DNA from: CAZWVM01 sp964637705
GTDB taxonomy: Bacteria > UBA8481
Length of the DNA: 32,973 nucleotides
Assembly: GCA_964637705.1 (NCBI GenBank)
Contig: CAZWVM010000012.1
Coordinates: forward strand, 1 to 32,973
Direction of reading: 5' to 3'
The notes under the pieces were generated by a model. It ran no database searches. It saw only the letters and a list, made by a program, of their open reading frames with translations, and had not been told where the DNA came from. This document shows, piece by piece, positions 9,001-14,537 of this stretch (position 1 is its first letter; each line of letters begins with the position of its first letter). Made by a program: the position numbers and the translations under genes.

Positions 9001-10666
9001 CGAGGTTGACACCAACCGATACCATGCTGTCCACCGTGACGCCTGTGACCGTGTCCGCGAGGATCCGCCCCCGCGCCGCGAGAACGCCGCGCAACGCGTC
9101 GCCGGTCTGCGAGTCGGCATGGGCCCGGATCGCCCCGAGGTTCTCGATCGCGAGAATCAGGTCGGGGCGCGTATAGGTGATGAGACGGTTCGAGGTCGCG
9201 ACGCTCTTGGGTCCGCCGCTCCGCATCGATGTCGTGATGGAGTCGGTCATGATAAGAGCCAGCACGGTGCCGTTGTTGGGCGTGTTGCCATGAACGCGGA
9301 CGTAGATCTTGTAGGAAGCCGTGTCCGTGATGGCTTTATTGAGGATGACGCTCCATGAGTCCAGGGCGCCCACCTTCGTCATCGTGCGCGTATCGCCGTT
9401 GATCTCCACGGCCACCGATTCGATGTTCGCCGCGACCACGCCGCCCCCGAGGACCAGGGAGACGCCGAAGGCCTCGACGATGTCGTTCGTGATTCCGGTG
9501 AACGTGTCAGCCATGATCAGTCCGCTGGCCGCCAAGGTTCCCAGGGGGCCGTCCACCGCCTGCGAATCCGGATGCCGGGTCACCGGTCCCAGGTTCACGG
9601 TGTTCAGGATCACGTTCTGCTTGGTGATGGTGAATATGCCGCTGTTCCCCGCGTTCGCAACGGGACCCGCCGGGCGGATTTCAGTACGATAGGAGTCGCG
9701 GGGGGCGTAGGCCCAGATCGTCGAGGGGATGGCCGTGGTCTCCGCCATGCGCACCCTCACGATGAAGGTTTCGATGCCGTTCAGGGGCATCGAGGAGTCC
9801 ACCCAGTTTGCGTTCCAGGAATCGGCCGCGACCTTGGTCAGGTTGATGGTATCGGCCGCGCGCCCCCCCAGGAGAATCCAGGCCTCGGCCACGCTATCGG
9901 ACGCCGTTCCGCCGAAAGCGACGCCGACGTTGCGCAAACGATCCCTCATGAGACCCCGCGTCTCGCCGTGAATCGTTCCCGAGAAGATCGTGAAAGGATT
10001 GAGATTGGCGCGGCTGTCGGGGTGAATGAACCTATCCCCCAGATTGGTCACGGTGACGTTCGTCGTGTCGATACGGGCGCGGAATTCAAGAGAGGTCTGC
10101 GTTCCAAGGAGCAACGAAGGAATACCGACGACACCGTATCCGCCCGGTTGCAGGGCGTTCAGCACGCTCACACCGGGAAGACCATTGCGCTCGAAGATGA
10201 AGACAACCGTGTCCCCCGTCTGCATGCTCGAGTTGAAGTGGGGCACGGCGACGAACGAGTCGAGGCCGGTCAGCACGAAGTTGTTGCCGCCCTGCAGGCT
10301 CATCTGACTCGCGCCCGTGTCGGTGCCAGGCAGGTAGAACGCCACGGCATCAACGCCGGAATCGTATCCCCCGTTCTTGTTGACATCGCGATAGATCGTG
10401 ATGGAGTCCATGAAGGCGTTGCCGCTGCGTTTCTTGATCGTGACCGTCAGCGATTGGATCGAGTCGCCGGCGGTCGAACGGATGGAGAACGCCACCGCCT
10501 GGTGATAAGTGCGGGCGACCGCCGTGTCGGCGCCTGGCAGGACCAGCGTGTCATCGAGGTGCTGGACCTTGTTCAATTCGGTGTCGGCCCATGCCGCCTG
10601 CGCGAAGGTCGCGCCCAATGCCATCACCATGAATCCAAAGAGGAAATACCGCGCCGCCTTCGTCAT
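1..10666 (-). CDS. Giant secreted repeat protein, C-terminus beyond window
   Basis: I read this frame codon by codon from ATG at 10666 to the window edge: 3555 codons without a stop. The N-terminus is a Sec signal peptide (Lys/Arg, a hydrophobic stretch around residues 7-22, then AQA or AWA cleavage sites near 24-27). A GGGGTGA stretch lies 8 bases before the ATG. Residues 28-210 include a D-x-N-x-N-G-x-x-D motif (94-102) that looks calcium-binding. Residues ~215-1721 are ten tandem units of 150-152 residues. Residues ~1720-3180 continue as more divergent, less regular relatives. A second DxNxN-type motif lies near residue 3214, followed by a fibronectin-III-like module (~3317-3428). Asp-Thr and Asp-Ser dipeptides are extraordinarily frequent, and only a few Cys occur. 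The family is unknown to me. A cell-surface, adhesin-like or extracellular matrix role is inference. The anchoring or secretion signal should lie in the missing C-terminus. The gene is divergent from a secreted metallopeptidase. Confidence 0.93.
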   Translation of the reverse strand, partial: MTKAARYFLFGFMVMALGATFAQAAWADTELNKVQHLDDTLVLPGADTAVARTYHQAVAFSIRSTAGDSIQSLTVTIKKRSGNAFMDSITIYRDVNKNGGYDSGVDAVAFYLPGTDTGASQMSLQGGNNFVLTGLDSFVAVPHFNSSMQTGDTVVFIFERNGLPGVSVLNALQPGGYGVVGIPSLLLGTQTSLEFRARIDTTNVTVTNLGDRFIHPDSRANLNPFTIFSGTIHGETRGLMRDRLRNVGVAFGGTASDSVAEAWILLGGRAADTINLTKVAADSWNANWVDSSMPLNGIETFIVRVRMAETTAIPSTIWAYAPRDSYRTEIRPAGPVANAGNSGIFTITKQNVILNTVNLGPVTRHPDSQAVDGPLGTLAASGLIMADTFTGITNDIVEAFGVSLVLGGGVVAANIESVAVEINGDTRTMTKVGALDSWSVILNKAITDTASYKIYVRVHGNTPNNGTVLALIMTDSITTSMRSGGPKSVATSNRLITYTRPDLILAIENLGAIRAHADSQTGDALRGVLAARGRILADTVTGVTVDSMVSVGVNLAFGGGMAAAHVDSVAIVLNAETIAMVRDGATDTWFANVNRNFWGGETYEVYVRAHDNTPSLGTVEIRISQDSTITRFRNVGPESIAFPGRTITYLKPNVFLVPTALGNASSHPDSLVAYGKLGILVASGSLAQDTQTRITGDVLGAAGVGFVFGGGMTAANIDSVAIEIDGDTRLMARVGATDSWGVFLNKAITDTANYKIYVRAHSNTPTGGTLVALISVDSFGTRFRDSGPRVPIFSGRVVTYEKQNVILNPVNLGNASSHPDSQVAYGKLGILAARGVLMADTFTGITADNVRQFGVSLVFGGGMTSAHVDSVAVEINGDTRILTKDVVDSWFVALTKGITDTAEYRVYVRAHSNTPTGGNVTILVMPDSVTTDYRNPGPKSVITSNRTITFEKQNVILTADALASATINPDSRAMGESLGILALSASLNADSFTGITNDNLTLFGVSLVFGGGMVAADVESVAIEINGDTRIMARDGVLDSWFVAPAKAITDTAYLKVYVRVRKTTPDNGTVSARINVDSIVTSFRNPGPKDAITSGRVVTCITPTPEYTADVLGNLTVNPDSQVTGGVIGTLVASGVVAKDTISGLPNDISETFGVSLILAGLTSANIESVALVINEDTRPMAREAGRDSWFANFAKTIADTLYYRVYVRAHDNTPSNSTLTARIMVDSVALRYRDVSPSAVISSGRIITYDKQDVILAPDALANISIHPDPRVSTSPVGVLMTSGVLVADTFSGISADQLETVGVSLILTGLTAASIDSVSFEVNGDTRTMTKEAARDSWFVRLAKAITDTAQYRVYVRTNPLAVSGATIRAWIMNDSIGTLRRDSGPKAAATSGRVVTLDRQDVSLKLTTLASVTLNPDSRSMGESLGVLVASGQIEADTQSAITNDTIQYLGVALIFSGGMTANNVESVAIEVNGDTRVATRLGTTDSWILAGLNKLVTDTINVRVYVRAAKSTPDSGALSVALITDSIWTELRDSGPNATLPASCTVTYFTPDPMFLPASLGNLTVHPDSRVNGGVIGVLVASGSIEKDTISGLTADVMETFGVSLILNGMTSAHVESVALVLNEDTRPMTREAGRDSWFINFTKSVTDTVNYRVYVRSWNTVNSGSTCSALVMIDSVTLRYRDPGPKVVIASNRTVTFDRQDVILSMEALPDTQNHPDSRIWGGPHGTLVCSGVLTSDSFSGITNDVIQSFGVSLILTGGIAASHLESVVVVINNDTRALTRVGTADSWQATVNKSITDTAFLQVWVRMHDNTPLGGTITARIQPESIVTQFRDSGPKSVATSGRILTCTKPILRLHMNLIGQNGQDTILPAYAISNKVIICSGVIGLDTSLLPGDTDILTGITAQFGGTAGDSVYNAQFSVKATGAWNNLTLDTTNGYRWAHAALSIQVATGDTFAFRINFADTATLGTLFWCSFVQQGCTATYSTNGPGVRGTARDTSADIMVSADPIVIVMDQLSDTTIPPWNMLLSNPIKVCTGHMFINIGPTPMLPYDTLTNFGLNFDTKTNDIIVNDAIETVALYLTPSPIRPSGDTRYLVRDSAVSYGLWKLHPINDSRVLMSETQGFEIWVTVKSYFRDSRIIIGDSFFVRIPKDSVNTIFTSGLAGETSSGRTVNFFYPDTLDIKQDITLTDTNVNPDSTSGDVPFTIFRGRINGRNGSRYTGVLGDSGQQYYAAARDSVTYFSIAFYSAATSDVTVADSIVAASVYFGPGEESFALTAGPSYTDAFGARVKPFFTATRLNRLMSDTATNSETFVVRGWVYETVALGANSRVRAFMHADSVQTFFMGDSLASQIIMGQRIVTFTKVSFVISAQQLSDTAVSMFRAQNDSTLVFAGRFAACKDPVDSLVTFGIRITGTTGLRRDSFVVIARLDSGIHTPGGETQMIYVNAVGSDTLEYRLQGRVTIETGQTFSIFVVNTDTAPFESPVLGLKGRNITAIIGHDSATASLAAGPQGNISCSRTVYYNYMDTVLITNVSHLDTFVHPDSRLRQNPFLAWEGALRGQISRTGLADTLQRLGVRFTGTASDSIVAVQLAVKVGAGATDTLNLVKGESAAWISAALDSQVAYNNLVSCSLYVRIAETVALGSTLRATVNPDSISFFYCADTTLFTASRTATFEKPTLSVNMTALGDTLIPMFAQLGSNPVLLCSGVLSLNGASMNVTTDTLSRFGIVFDTVSTDIRTYDAIKEINVHLLPSAARLAGETVPLIKDTSNPSLLWKAPGETVLPETQVFLIYVTLADTFTPYFTRVFEGDLFFGRIAKDSVFTHLTKGTVGETSSQRIVRFFYPDTTRLTLDTMLSITVHPDTDLGQNPFTIIAGKVYGQLYRLTAGDSLRQIAITFGGGAADSVTAAKITFAGSDTVSLVRNGQTSVWQWIGDTKLSGANNTETFYVTVTVHESVVLNGTLTATVGPDTFHTLYLDDTSSAATSGRTVTFAVAQAAVLTDTIASDTLHPVFTQRNNPCTVISGVIQGETLGATGDTLVFFSIVFSGTAKDSVTGCSLVIGPTESAHNLTKLGDSWYINTLQHAFKAPDVTSDTFRVRVWMSEWVNQSATLQAAIPINGLTTVFREQVHGPVAAASSGNTFTWRRGYLTPITMPRNIGFPSAIQVNDTKEIMWFRAQISDTVEADTIHALSINLSGPANNKFTHVYLVRDWNQNQKWDTSPSDSIVGQFAWVAGETWSINLNGLPLQTPTDTVNQETSYLSANRETSQYLIVVRISDTSAPSVRCRIPIGGADGPFTEPNAAVVQYESYNVIVPDTNPPLPPNNIMLTVNAGSLLVTFGPSPSGDTQMVNGQYNIYWDSGLLGYPDTILAAVAHVTGQQTDYSFSIPNLIPDREYRFMVKSQDQSGNQGDATAVVSAAFRALSAPAAAAGVSIYQPSAGDHVYYDTTVGARFIQLVSKLTSGTPSIVTGVNFQWRKIAGGPWHAAGTATDSTYDDLGNVFYSILFETTILPNDSTIELRGVAQTAQGGDTYAASISITTTRDTARAQFV
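380..715 (-). other. Fibronectin type III-like module of the giant protein
   Basis: Within the giant frame, this stretch begins with a proline-rich PDTNPPLPPNN linker. It continues with the FN3-like pattern of a YNIYW strand, then LIPDREYRFMVKSQDQSGNQG, where the tyrosine corner precedes the conserved 'x-V-x-A-x-D-x-x-G-N' ending. The repeats upstream lack this signature, so the architecture changes towards the C-terminus. FN3 modules act as spacers or interaction modules in secreted bacterial proteins; that role is inferred here. Confidence 0.7.
5506..10024 (-). repeat. Tandem ~150-codon repeats inside the giant gene
   Basis: An anchor, [HN]-P-D-[SP]-[RQL] (once HADSQ), recurs with its first codon ending at 10024, 9574, 9121, 8668, 8215, 7765, 7312, 6862, 6412, 5956 and 5506. 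The intervals are 150, 151, 151, 151, 150, 151, 150, 150, 152 and 150 codons. Other conserved elements in each unit, in order, are LxASGxL, DTxTGIT, FGVSLxFGGGM, ESVAxEINGDTR, DSWxV, AITDTAxYxVYVRAH, NTPxxGT, GPK, TSGRVVTY and QNVIL. The protein is conserved while the codons have drifted, so this is an old amplification under protein-level selection. The pattern suggests a beta-sandwich module, but I do not recognise the domain. Downstream of 5506 (towards base 1), related anchors reappear with irregular spacing, for example at 4069, 3028 and 2071. Confidence 0.92.
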
Positions 10667-10978
10667 CACCCGATCACCCCGCCTTCCTGGAGGATTAGAG
10701 TCGTGAGAGAGGTAATGACGCGAGATCATGCTAGAGGACCGCTCCTTCGTAATACGGATACCGGTGCCGAGACCCACGCGACATCACCTCCAATGCCCCA
10801 TGACCGGGGCCGGAAAGATCGCTCGAGGAGAATCCGAACGAAGACGCACGAAGAGAATCGAAAACATTCGCAAGAATGCTCCGCGACTCAAGAATTCGTC
10901 CGCAATGAACGGATTTTCCCCTAAGCATAGATTTCCACCCGAGCAGATTACGTAGCCGGCATCAGCGGGTCAACCTGA

Positions 10979-11015
10979 AAAACGTATTTTTTCTGTGTGC
11001 TCTTTTTTACGTTTT
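10979..11015. promoter_or_regulatory. Inverted repeat AAAACGTA-N21-TACGTTTT
   Basis: AAAACGTA (10979-10986) is matched by its exact reverse complement TACGTTTT (11008-11015) across a 21-base spacer that contains further T runs. It lies in the AT-rich core of the divergent region, about 100 bases before the metallopeptidase start and 310 bases before the start of the giant gene. A regulator-binding dyad is possible. It could also be chance in a T/A-rich stretch. No known operator consensus is recognised. Confidence 0.35.
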
Positions 11016-11101
11016 CGTTCAATCATTTTCGCGCGGGTTATCGGTCGCCCCCATGATCGTGTCTTTTTCCGTTCCCGAGTGCAGGAATGCTTCTCCTGTC
11101 G

Positions 11102-11107
11102 TACAAT
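11102..11107 (+). promoter_or_regulatory. Putative -10 (TACAAT) of the metallopeptidase gene
   Basis: TACAAT ends 8 bases before the ATG at 11116. That would put the transcription start on or next to the start codon (leaderless). The upstream -35 region is unconvincing, so the call rests on the -10 match and on the same geometry at other genes in this window. Confidence 0.45.
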
Positions 11108-11115
11108 CCCACATC

Positions 11116-13200
11116 ATGCTGCCGAGGTTCGCATTCATCCAGCGCGCGATCACCGTCGCGGGCGCCTGTGCCGCTTTCTTCATCGCCTGCCCGCCACTAT
11201 CTCACGCCGTTCCTCCTCCTTCCGGAGGCCCTCCCTTGACTAACGACGCTTTCAAACCCCCACGACCCCCACGCGGCCTCGACCTGCCCTCAGGCGCCGC
11301 CCCCTCGGACAATACCGAGTTCATGCACGGGCGGGTCGGCGTCATCATCATCTTCCCTGAGTCGAACGGAGCCATCGACGCGAACGACTTCAACTGGACC
11401 CCGGAAATGATCTCGAACTGCCTCTCCGAGATCCAGAACGGCATGAACTGGTGGAAAACCATGGCGGGTGACACCGGAAAACTGGAGTTTCGGTATTTCG
11501 TCCACGATTCCGACGTCAATATCGCATACGAAACGATCGATCGTAACATGGGGAACGAGAGCGGCGATCAAGCCCTCGTGCTCGGAGCGATCCTGCAGGC
11601 GCTCGGACAGCCCGTCCTTCCCACCCCTTTCGAAGCCCTCAAAACCTACAACAATCTCATCCGCCGCCAGAACCCGGACCTCGACTGGGTCACCACCTGC
11701 ATCGTGGTCAACGATGGCAACAACGCCTCCAAGCGTTTCAAGGACTCGAGTCTCTTCGCCTTCGCCTATTTCGGCGGCCCCTTTTTCATCCAGACCTACT
11801 CCAACGCCGGGTGGGGCATTTCCAACATGGACCTCGTCTCGGCCCATGAGTTCGGCCACATCTTCTACGCTCTCGACGAGTACTCCTCGGCCGGCATGGT
11901 CGCTTCGGAGACGAGCGGCTACATCCCGGAGCGAAACGAGAACACCCTGGCCGGGGGCGGCACGTACAACGAGGCGACCTGCATCATGAGAAGTTCCGGG
12001 TTCTCGATCGGCGGCCAGACCTGCTGCATGTATTCGCGGAACCAATGCGGTCTCACGGACTCCGATGCCGACTTCATTCCCGACGTCCTCGACCTCGATC
12101 CGGTCCTGCAGATTTCGACGTTACCGCCCTCCTCGACGGATTCGAGCGGATTCGTCATCGCGGGATCATGCTTCGCCGAGTCCCTCGTGAACCGCAACCC
12201 CTACGGGAACCGGAACAACATGACCCTCAACGAGGTCGATTCGGTCGAGTACCGGATCGACAGCGGGGCCTGGAGGGCGGCCGTGGCGGAGGACGGCGCC
12301 TTCGACACGCCCCTGGAGCGGTTCACGGCCCACGTGACGGGCTACTCGTGGGATACCCACGTCATCGAGATCCGCGGAACGGCGCTCGTCGGCCACGACA
12401 CGACGCGTCTCAAGCGCACGCGCATCGCCTCGGCGACGTTCTATTCGAATTTCGGGGAGACTTCGATCGAGCCTTCCTCCCCCTCCAACGGCGTCTGCAC
12501 CAACGCGACATCTCCCCTCCTCACCTGGCGCGGATGGAACCGGGCCGACGTCGCGCGCTACCGGGTGCAGTTCTCCGATTCCCCGGTCTTCTCCTCGATC
12601 GTCGCGACGTGCACGACGGTCGGCCCGGAGACCGCGCTGGCCTGTCCCTTGCCGATGGGGAACCACTATTGGCGCGCCATCGGCATCCACGCGACCGGAA
12701 TGCTCGAGACCTCCGCCCCGCGCCGGATCTGGATCGATACGGCGCCTCCGAACCGTCCGACGGTCCTCTCTCCCCGCCCCGACTCCTCCTTCGCCAAACG
12801 CCAGCCGCGTGTCACGACCGGCGACGTCGCCGACACGGGTTGCGGCGTCGCCTCGGTCGTCGTCAGTCTCTCCTCGCATCCCGCCTTCGCCTCCGACACG
12901 GTCTGGATTCTCACGGAGACGAGCGCCCTCGTCATCTCCGCCGATTCGGGGCGCGTCTACGTGCGCGTCGCCCTGCGGGACAGCGCCACGAACCAGTCCG
13001 CCTGGAGCGATTCGGTATCGTTCCTCCTGGGAACGGTCGGCGACTTCAACGGCAACGCGGTCTTCGAAGCGGAGGACCTCTTCAGCTTCGCCCTGCGATT
13101 CGGCGAGACCGCCTCGGGGCTTCCGGCGGCGGACCTGGACGAGAACGGCACGATCGACGCGAGCGACGTGAGGATTCTCCTGGAGGACCGCCGTCGATAG
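11116..13200 (+). CDS. Secreted zinc metallopeptidase, M64/metzincin-like, with dockerin-like C-terminus
   Basis: A 694-residue protein. I chose ATG 11116 over the in-frame ATG at 11053 because it begins a clean signal peptide (basic start, hydrophobic residues ~11-30, LSHA cleavage site) and has TACAAT 8 bases upstream. Residues ~75-300 form the catalytic region, with HEFGHIFYALDEY at 244-256. His244 and His248 are zinc ligands, Glu245 is the general base, and Asp254 sits where metzincins carry their third ligand. CIMR at 289-292 resembles a Met-turn. This resembles the IgA-peptidase M64 family, although the usual Gly of HExxHxxG is Tyr. Residues ~450-640 look like Ig/FN3-type beta modules. 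Residues ~642-693 carry two D-x-N/D-x-N-G EF-hand-like loops, as in dockerin I repeats that end secreted proteins of many environmental bacteria. It is probably exported and calcium-stabilised. The substrate is unknown; the giant neighbour is one candidate. Confidence 0.85.
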   Translation: MLPRFAFIQRAITVAGACAAFFIACPPLSHAVPPPSGGPPLTNDAFKPPRPPRGLDLPSGAAPSDNTEFMHGRVGVIIIFPESNGAIDANDFNWTPEMISNCLSEIQNGMNWWKTMAGDTGKLEFRYFVHDSDVNIAYETIDRNMGNESGDQALVLGAILQALGQPVLPTPFEALKTYNNLIRRQNPDLDWVTTCIVVNDGNNASKRFKDSSLFAFAYFGGPFFIQTYSNAGWGISNMDLVSAHEFGHIFYALDEYSSAGMVASETSGYIPERNENTLAGGGTYNEATCIMRSSGFSIGGQTCCMYSRNQCGLTDSDADFIPDVLDLDPVLQISTLPPSSTDSSGFVIAGSCFAESLVNRNPYGNRNNMTLNEVDSVEYRIDSGAWRAAVAEDGAFDTPLERFTAHVTGYSWDTHVIEIRGTALVGHDTTRLKRTRIASATFYSNFGETSIEPSSPSNGVCTNATSPLLTWRGWNRADVARYRVQFSDSPVFSSIVATCTTVGPETALACPLPMGNHYWRAIGIHATGMLETSAPRRIWIDTAPPNRPTVLSPRPDSSFAKRQPRVTTGDVADTGCGVASVVVSLSSHPAFASDTVWILTETSALVISADSGRVYVRVALRDSATNQSAWSDSVSFLLGTVGDFNGNAVFEAEDLFSFALRFGETASGLPAADLDENGTIDASDVRILLEDRRR

Positions 13201-13227
13201 TCGCACGAGCGACCAACGGCGCTATCG
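13195..13227. terminator. Short inverted repeat between convergent stops
   Basis: CGATAG (13195-13200) ends the metallopeptidase gene, and CTATCG (13222-13227) is its mirror at the end of yggS. The two genes therefore finish in identical Arg-stop hexamers facing each other across 21 bases. The stem is only 6 bp with no T tract, so terminator function is weakly supported. Confidence 0.25.
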
Positions 13228-13875
13228 GGCGGGCCGCTCTCCGAAGATCGCCGTGCCGATCCGGACCATCGTCGAGCCCTCGCGGATCGCCGTCTCGAAG
13301 TCGCCCGACATGCCCATCGAGAGCCCGGAGAGGCCGTGGGCCTCTCCGAGTTTCCTGAGCGCCGCGAACCAGCGTGCGGGATCGTCGTCGTCCGGCGGCA
13401 CCGTCATCAATCCCGCAATGCGCACGCGCTCGCAACGCGCCGCCGTTTCAAGGATCGCGGGAAGACTTTCCGGCAGGACGCCGTTCTTCCGCGGTTCGCG
13501 TCCGACATTGACCTCGACGTGGCACTCGATCGTCCCCGCGGCGCGCTTCTCGATCTCGACGAATTCCTCCGGTCGCGCCACCGAGAGGAATGAGGAGGCG
13601 TGGCCCAGGATCTCGCGGATCTTTCGACGCTGGACCGTGCCCTGGTAGTGCCAGGCCGCGCCGGGAAGCGCCGGGGCCTTCGCGGCCAGTTCCTGCAGGT
13701 AGTTCTCCCCGAACTCGTTCAGGCCGCACGCGGCCGCCGCGAGAACCGACTCGACCGGATGCCCCTTCGACACGGCAACGAGCCGGACGCTCCCGGGTTC
13801 GCGACCGGCCGCGCGGCAGGCGGCCTCGATCCGCTCCCGGACCTCGGCGACGCGGGCGGAGAGACGTTCCTCCAC
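13222..13875 (-). CDS. yggS: PLP homeostasis protein (YggS/PLPBP family)
   Basis: A 217-residue protein, the normal length for this family of pyridoxal-phosphate-binding alanine-racemase-like barrels that buffer PLP and do not racemise. AVSKGH (residues 34-39) carries the PLP lysine, Lys37. GENYLQE, WHYQGTVQRRK, the MSGDF element and RIGTAIFG near the end are all family hallmarks. I place the start at GTG 13875, eight bases after the stop of the preceding aldolase gene. The frame stays open further upstream but only as an antisense-like shadow inside that gene. It is the last gene of the manC/aldolase/yggS group and faces the metallopeptidase gene tail to tail with a 21-base gap. Usual partners (proC, sepF, yggT) are not nearby. 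Confidence 0.9.
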   Translation of the reverse strand: MEERLSARVAEVRERIEAACRAAGREPGSVRLVAVSKGHPVESVLAAAACGLNEFGENYLQELAAKAPALPGAAWHYQGTVQRRKIREILGHASSFLSVARPEEFVEIEKRAAGTIECHVEVNVGREPRKNGVLPESLPAILETAARCERVRIAGLMTVPPDDDDPARWFAALRKLGEAHGLSGLSMGMSGDFETAIREGSTMVRIGTAIFGERPAR

Positions 13876-13883
13876 GGGCAGCC

Positions 13884-14537
13884 TCAGCCGCAGCGTGGCG
13901 CGGGATTCCCGAACCCCAGGCCGGAGCGGGTGGCGTAGAGCTTCTCCACGTCGCCCGGCGGCAGGGCCTTCGGCCCGCCCAGGACCATGGCGTTGAGGAT
14001 GATGCGGGCGGCATGGTCCACCGCCTCCATGCGCAGGTAGGCCTCCTCGATCGTCCGGCCGAGCGTGAGAGCTCCGTGATTCTCCAGAAGGATTGCGTCG
14101 GAATTCGCGATGAAGCGTTCCACCGCGTCGGGGACCTCCTGGGTCGAGGGCGTCGCGTAGGGCGCGAGCGGCACGGCGCCGAGGGAGACGATGATCTCGG
14201 GAACGACGCACTGCGTCATGCCGAGCCCGGCCGCGGCGAAGGCCGTGGCGTGGGGCGGATGCGCGTGACAGACCGCCCCGATCTCCGGGCGCAACCGGTA
14301 GGCGACGAGGTGCATCTTGATCTCGCTCGATGGCTTGAACCGCGAGCGCGAAAGCACGCGCCCCTCGAGATCGAGCTCCACGAAGTGCTCCGCGGTCATC
14401 TCCCCCTTGGGCACGCCGGAGACCGTGGCGAGGATCCGGTTGCGGGGCAACCTCACGGAGAGGTTTCCGTCGGTGCCGGAGACGAGGCCGCGCATCCAGA
14501 GCTTGCGCCCCGTCTCGATGAGGACCCGGCTCTTCAC
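13884..14537 (-). CDS. Class II aldolase/adducin family protein (FucA-like)
   Basis: A 217-residue zinc aldolase of the fuculose-/ribulose-phosphate type. Visible family residues: GTDGNLSVR (21-29, phosphate/substrate loop), SSE with Glu72, HAHPPH with zinc ligands His91 and His93, and ENHG with His154. These enzymes split sugar 1-phosphates to dihydroxyacetone phosphate and an aldehyde; relatives epimerise ribulose 5-phosphate or dehydrate methylthioribulose 1-phosphate. The exact substrate cannot be read from sequence. The start is GTG at 14537, overlapping the manC stop as GTGA, so translation is probably coupled. Position next to manC hints at sugar metabolism, but that is only context. 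Confidence 0.87.
   Translation of the reverse strand: MKSRVLIETGRKLWMRGLVSGTDGNLSVRLPRNRILATVSGVPKGEMTAEHFVELDLEGRVLSRSRFKPSSEIKMHLVAYRLRPEIGAVCHAHPPHATAFAAAGLGMTQCVVPEIIVSLGAVPLAPYATPSTQEVPDAVERFIANSDAILLENHGALTLGRTIEEAYLRMEAVDHAARIILNAMVLGGPKALPPGDVEKLYATRSGLGFGNPAPRCG

Larger units (their letters stand above)
10667..11115. other. Divergent intergenic region, AT-richer
   Basis: This 449-base gap separates the start of the giant secreted protein (minus) from that of the metallopeptidase (plus), so it should hold both promoters. Its middle (about 10970-11035) is visibly AT-richer than the surroundings, with two runs of six T and an inverted repeat. Short frames crossing it have no ribosome-binding site or recognisable product. 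I do not call a gene here. I could not find a convincing -35/-10 pair for the giant gene. Confidence 0.6.

Noticed and set aside
5506..10024. CRISPR array or mobile repeat as the cause of the ~450-base periodicity
   Set aside because: The repeats are coding and in frame, with protein-level conservation and diverged codons. There are no short identical direct repeats with unique spacers.
200..10924. Many long plus-strand frames (for example 3026-4603, 5954-8002, 8066-9358) opposite the giant gene
   Set aside because: They are Arg/Asp/Val-rich, lack recognisable domains, and repeat with the same ~450-base period as the minus-strand units. They are antisense shadows of the giant gene.
10728..10955. 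75-codon plus-strand frame in the divergent intergenic region
   Set aside because: No ribosome-binding site, promoter or recognisable product, and composition typical of chance frames.
10977..10993. GAAAAA-CGTA-TTTTTC hairpin as an intrinsic terminator
   Set aside because: The stem is A/T only, and no gene ends nearby; it sits between two divergent starts.
11053..11115. ATG 11053 as the metallopeptidase start
   Set aside because: It would put a 21-residue tail before the signal peptide, and the TACAAT hexamer lies downstream of it, within that extension.
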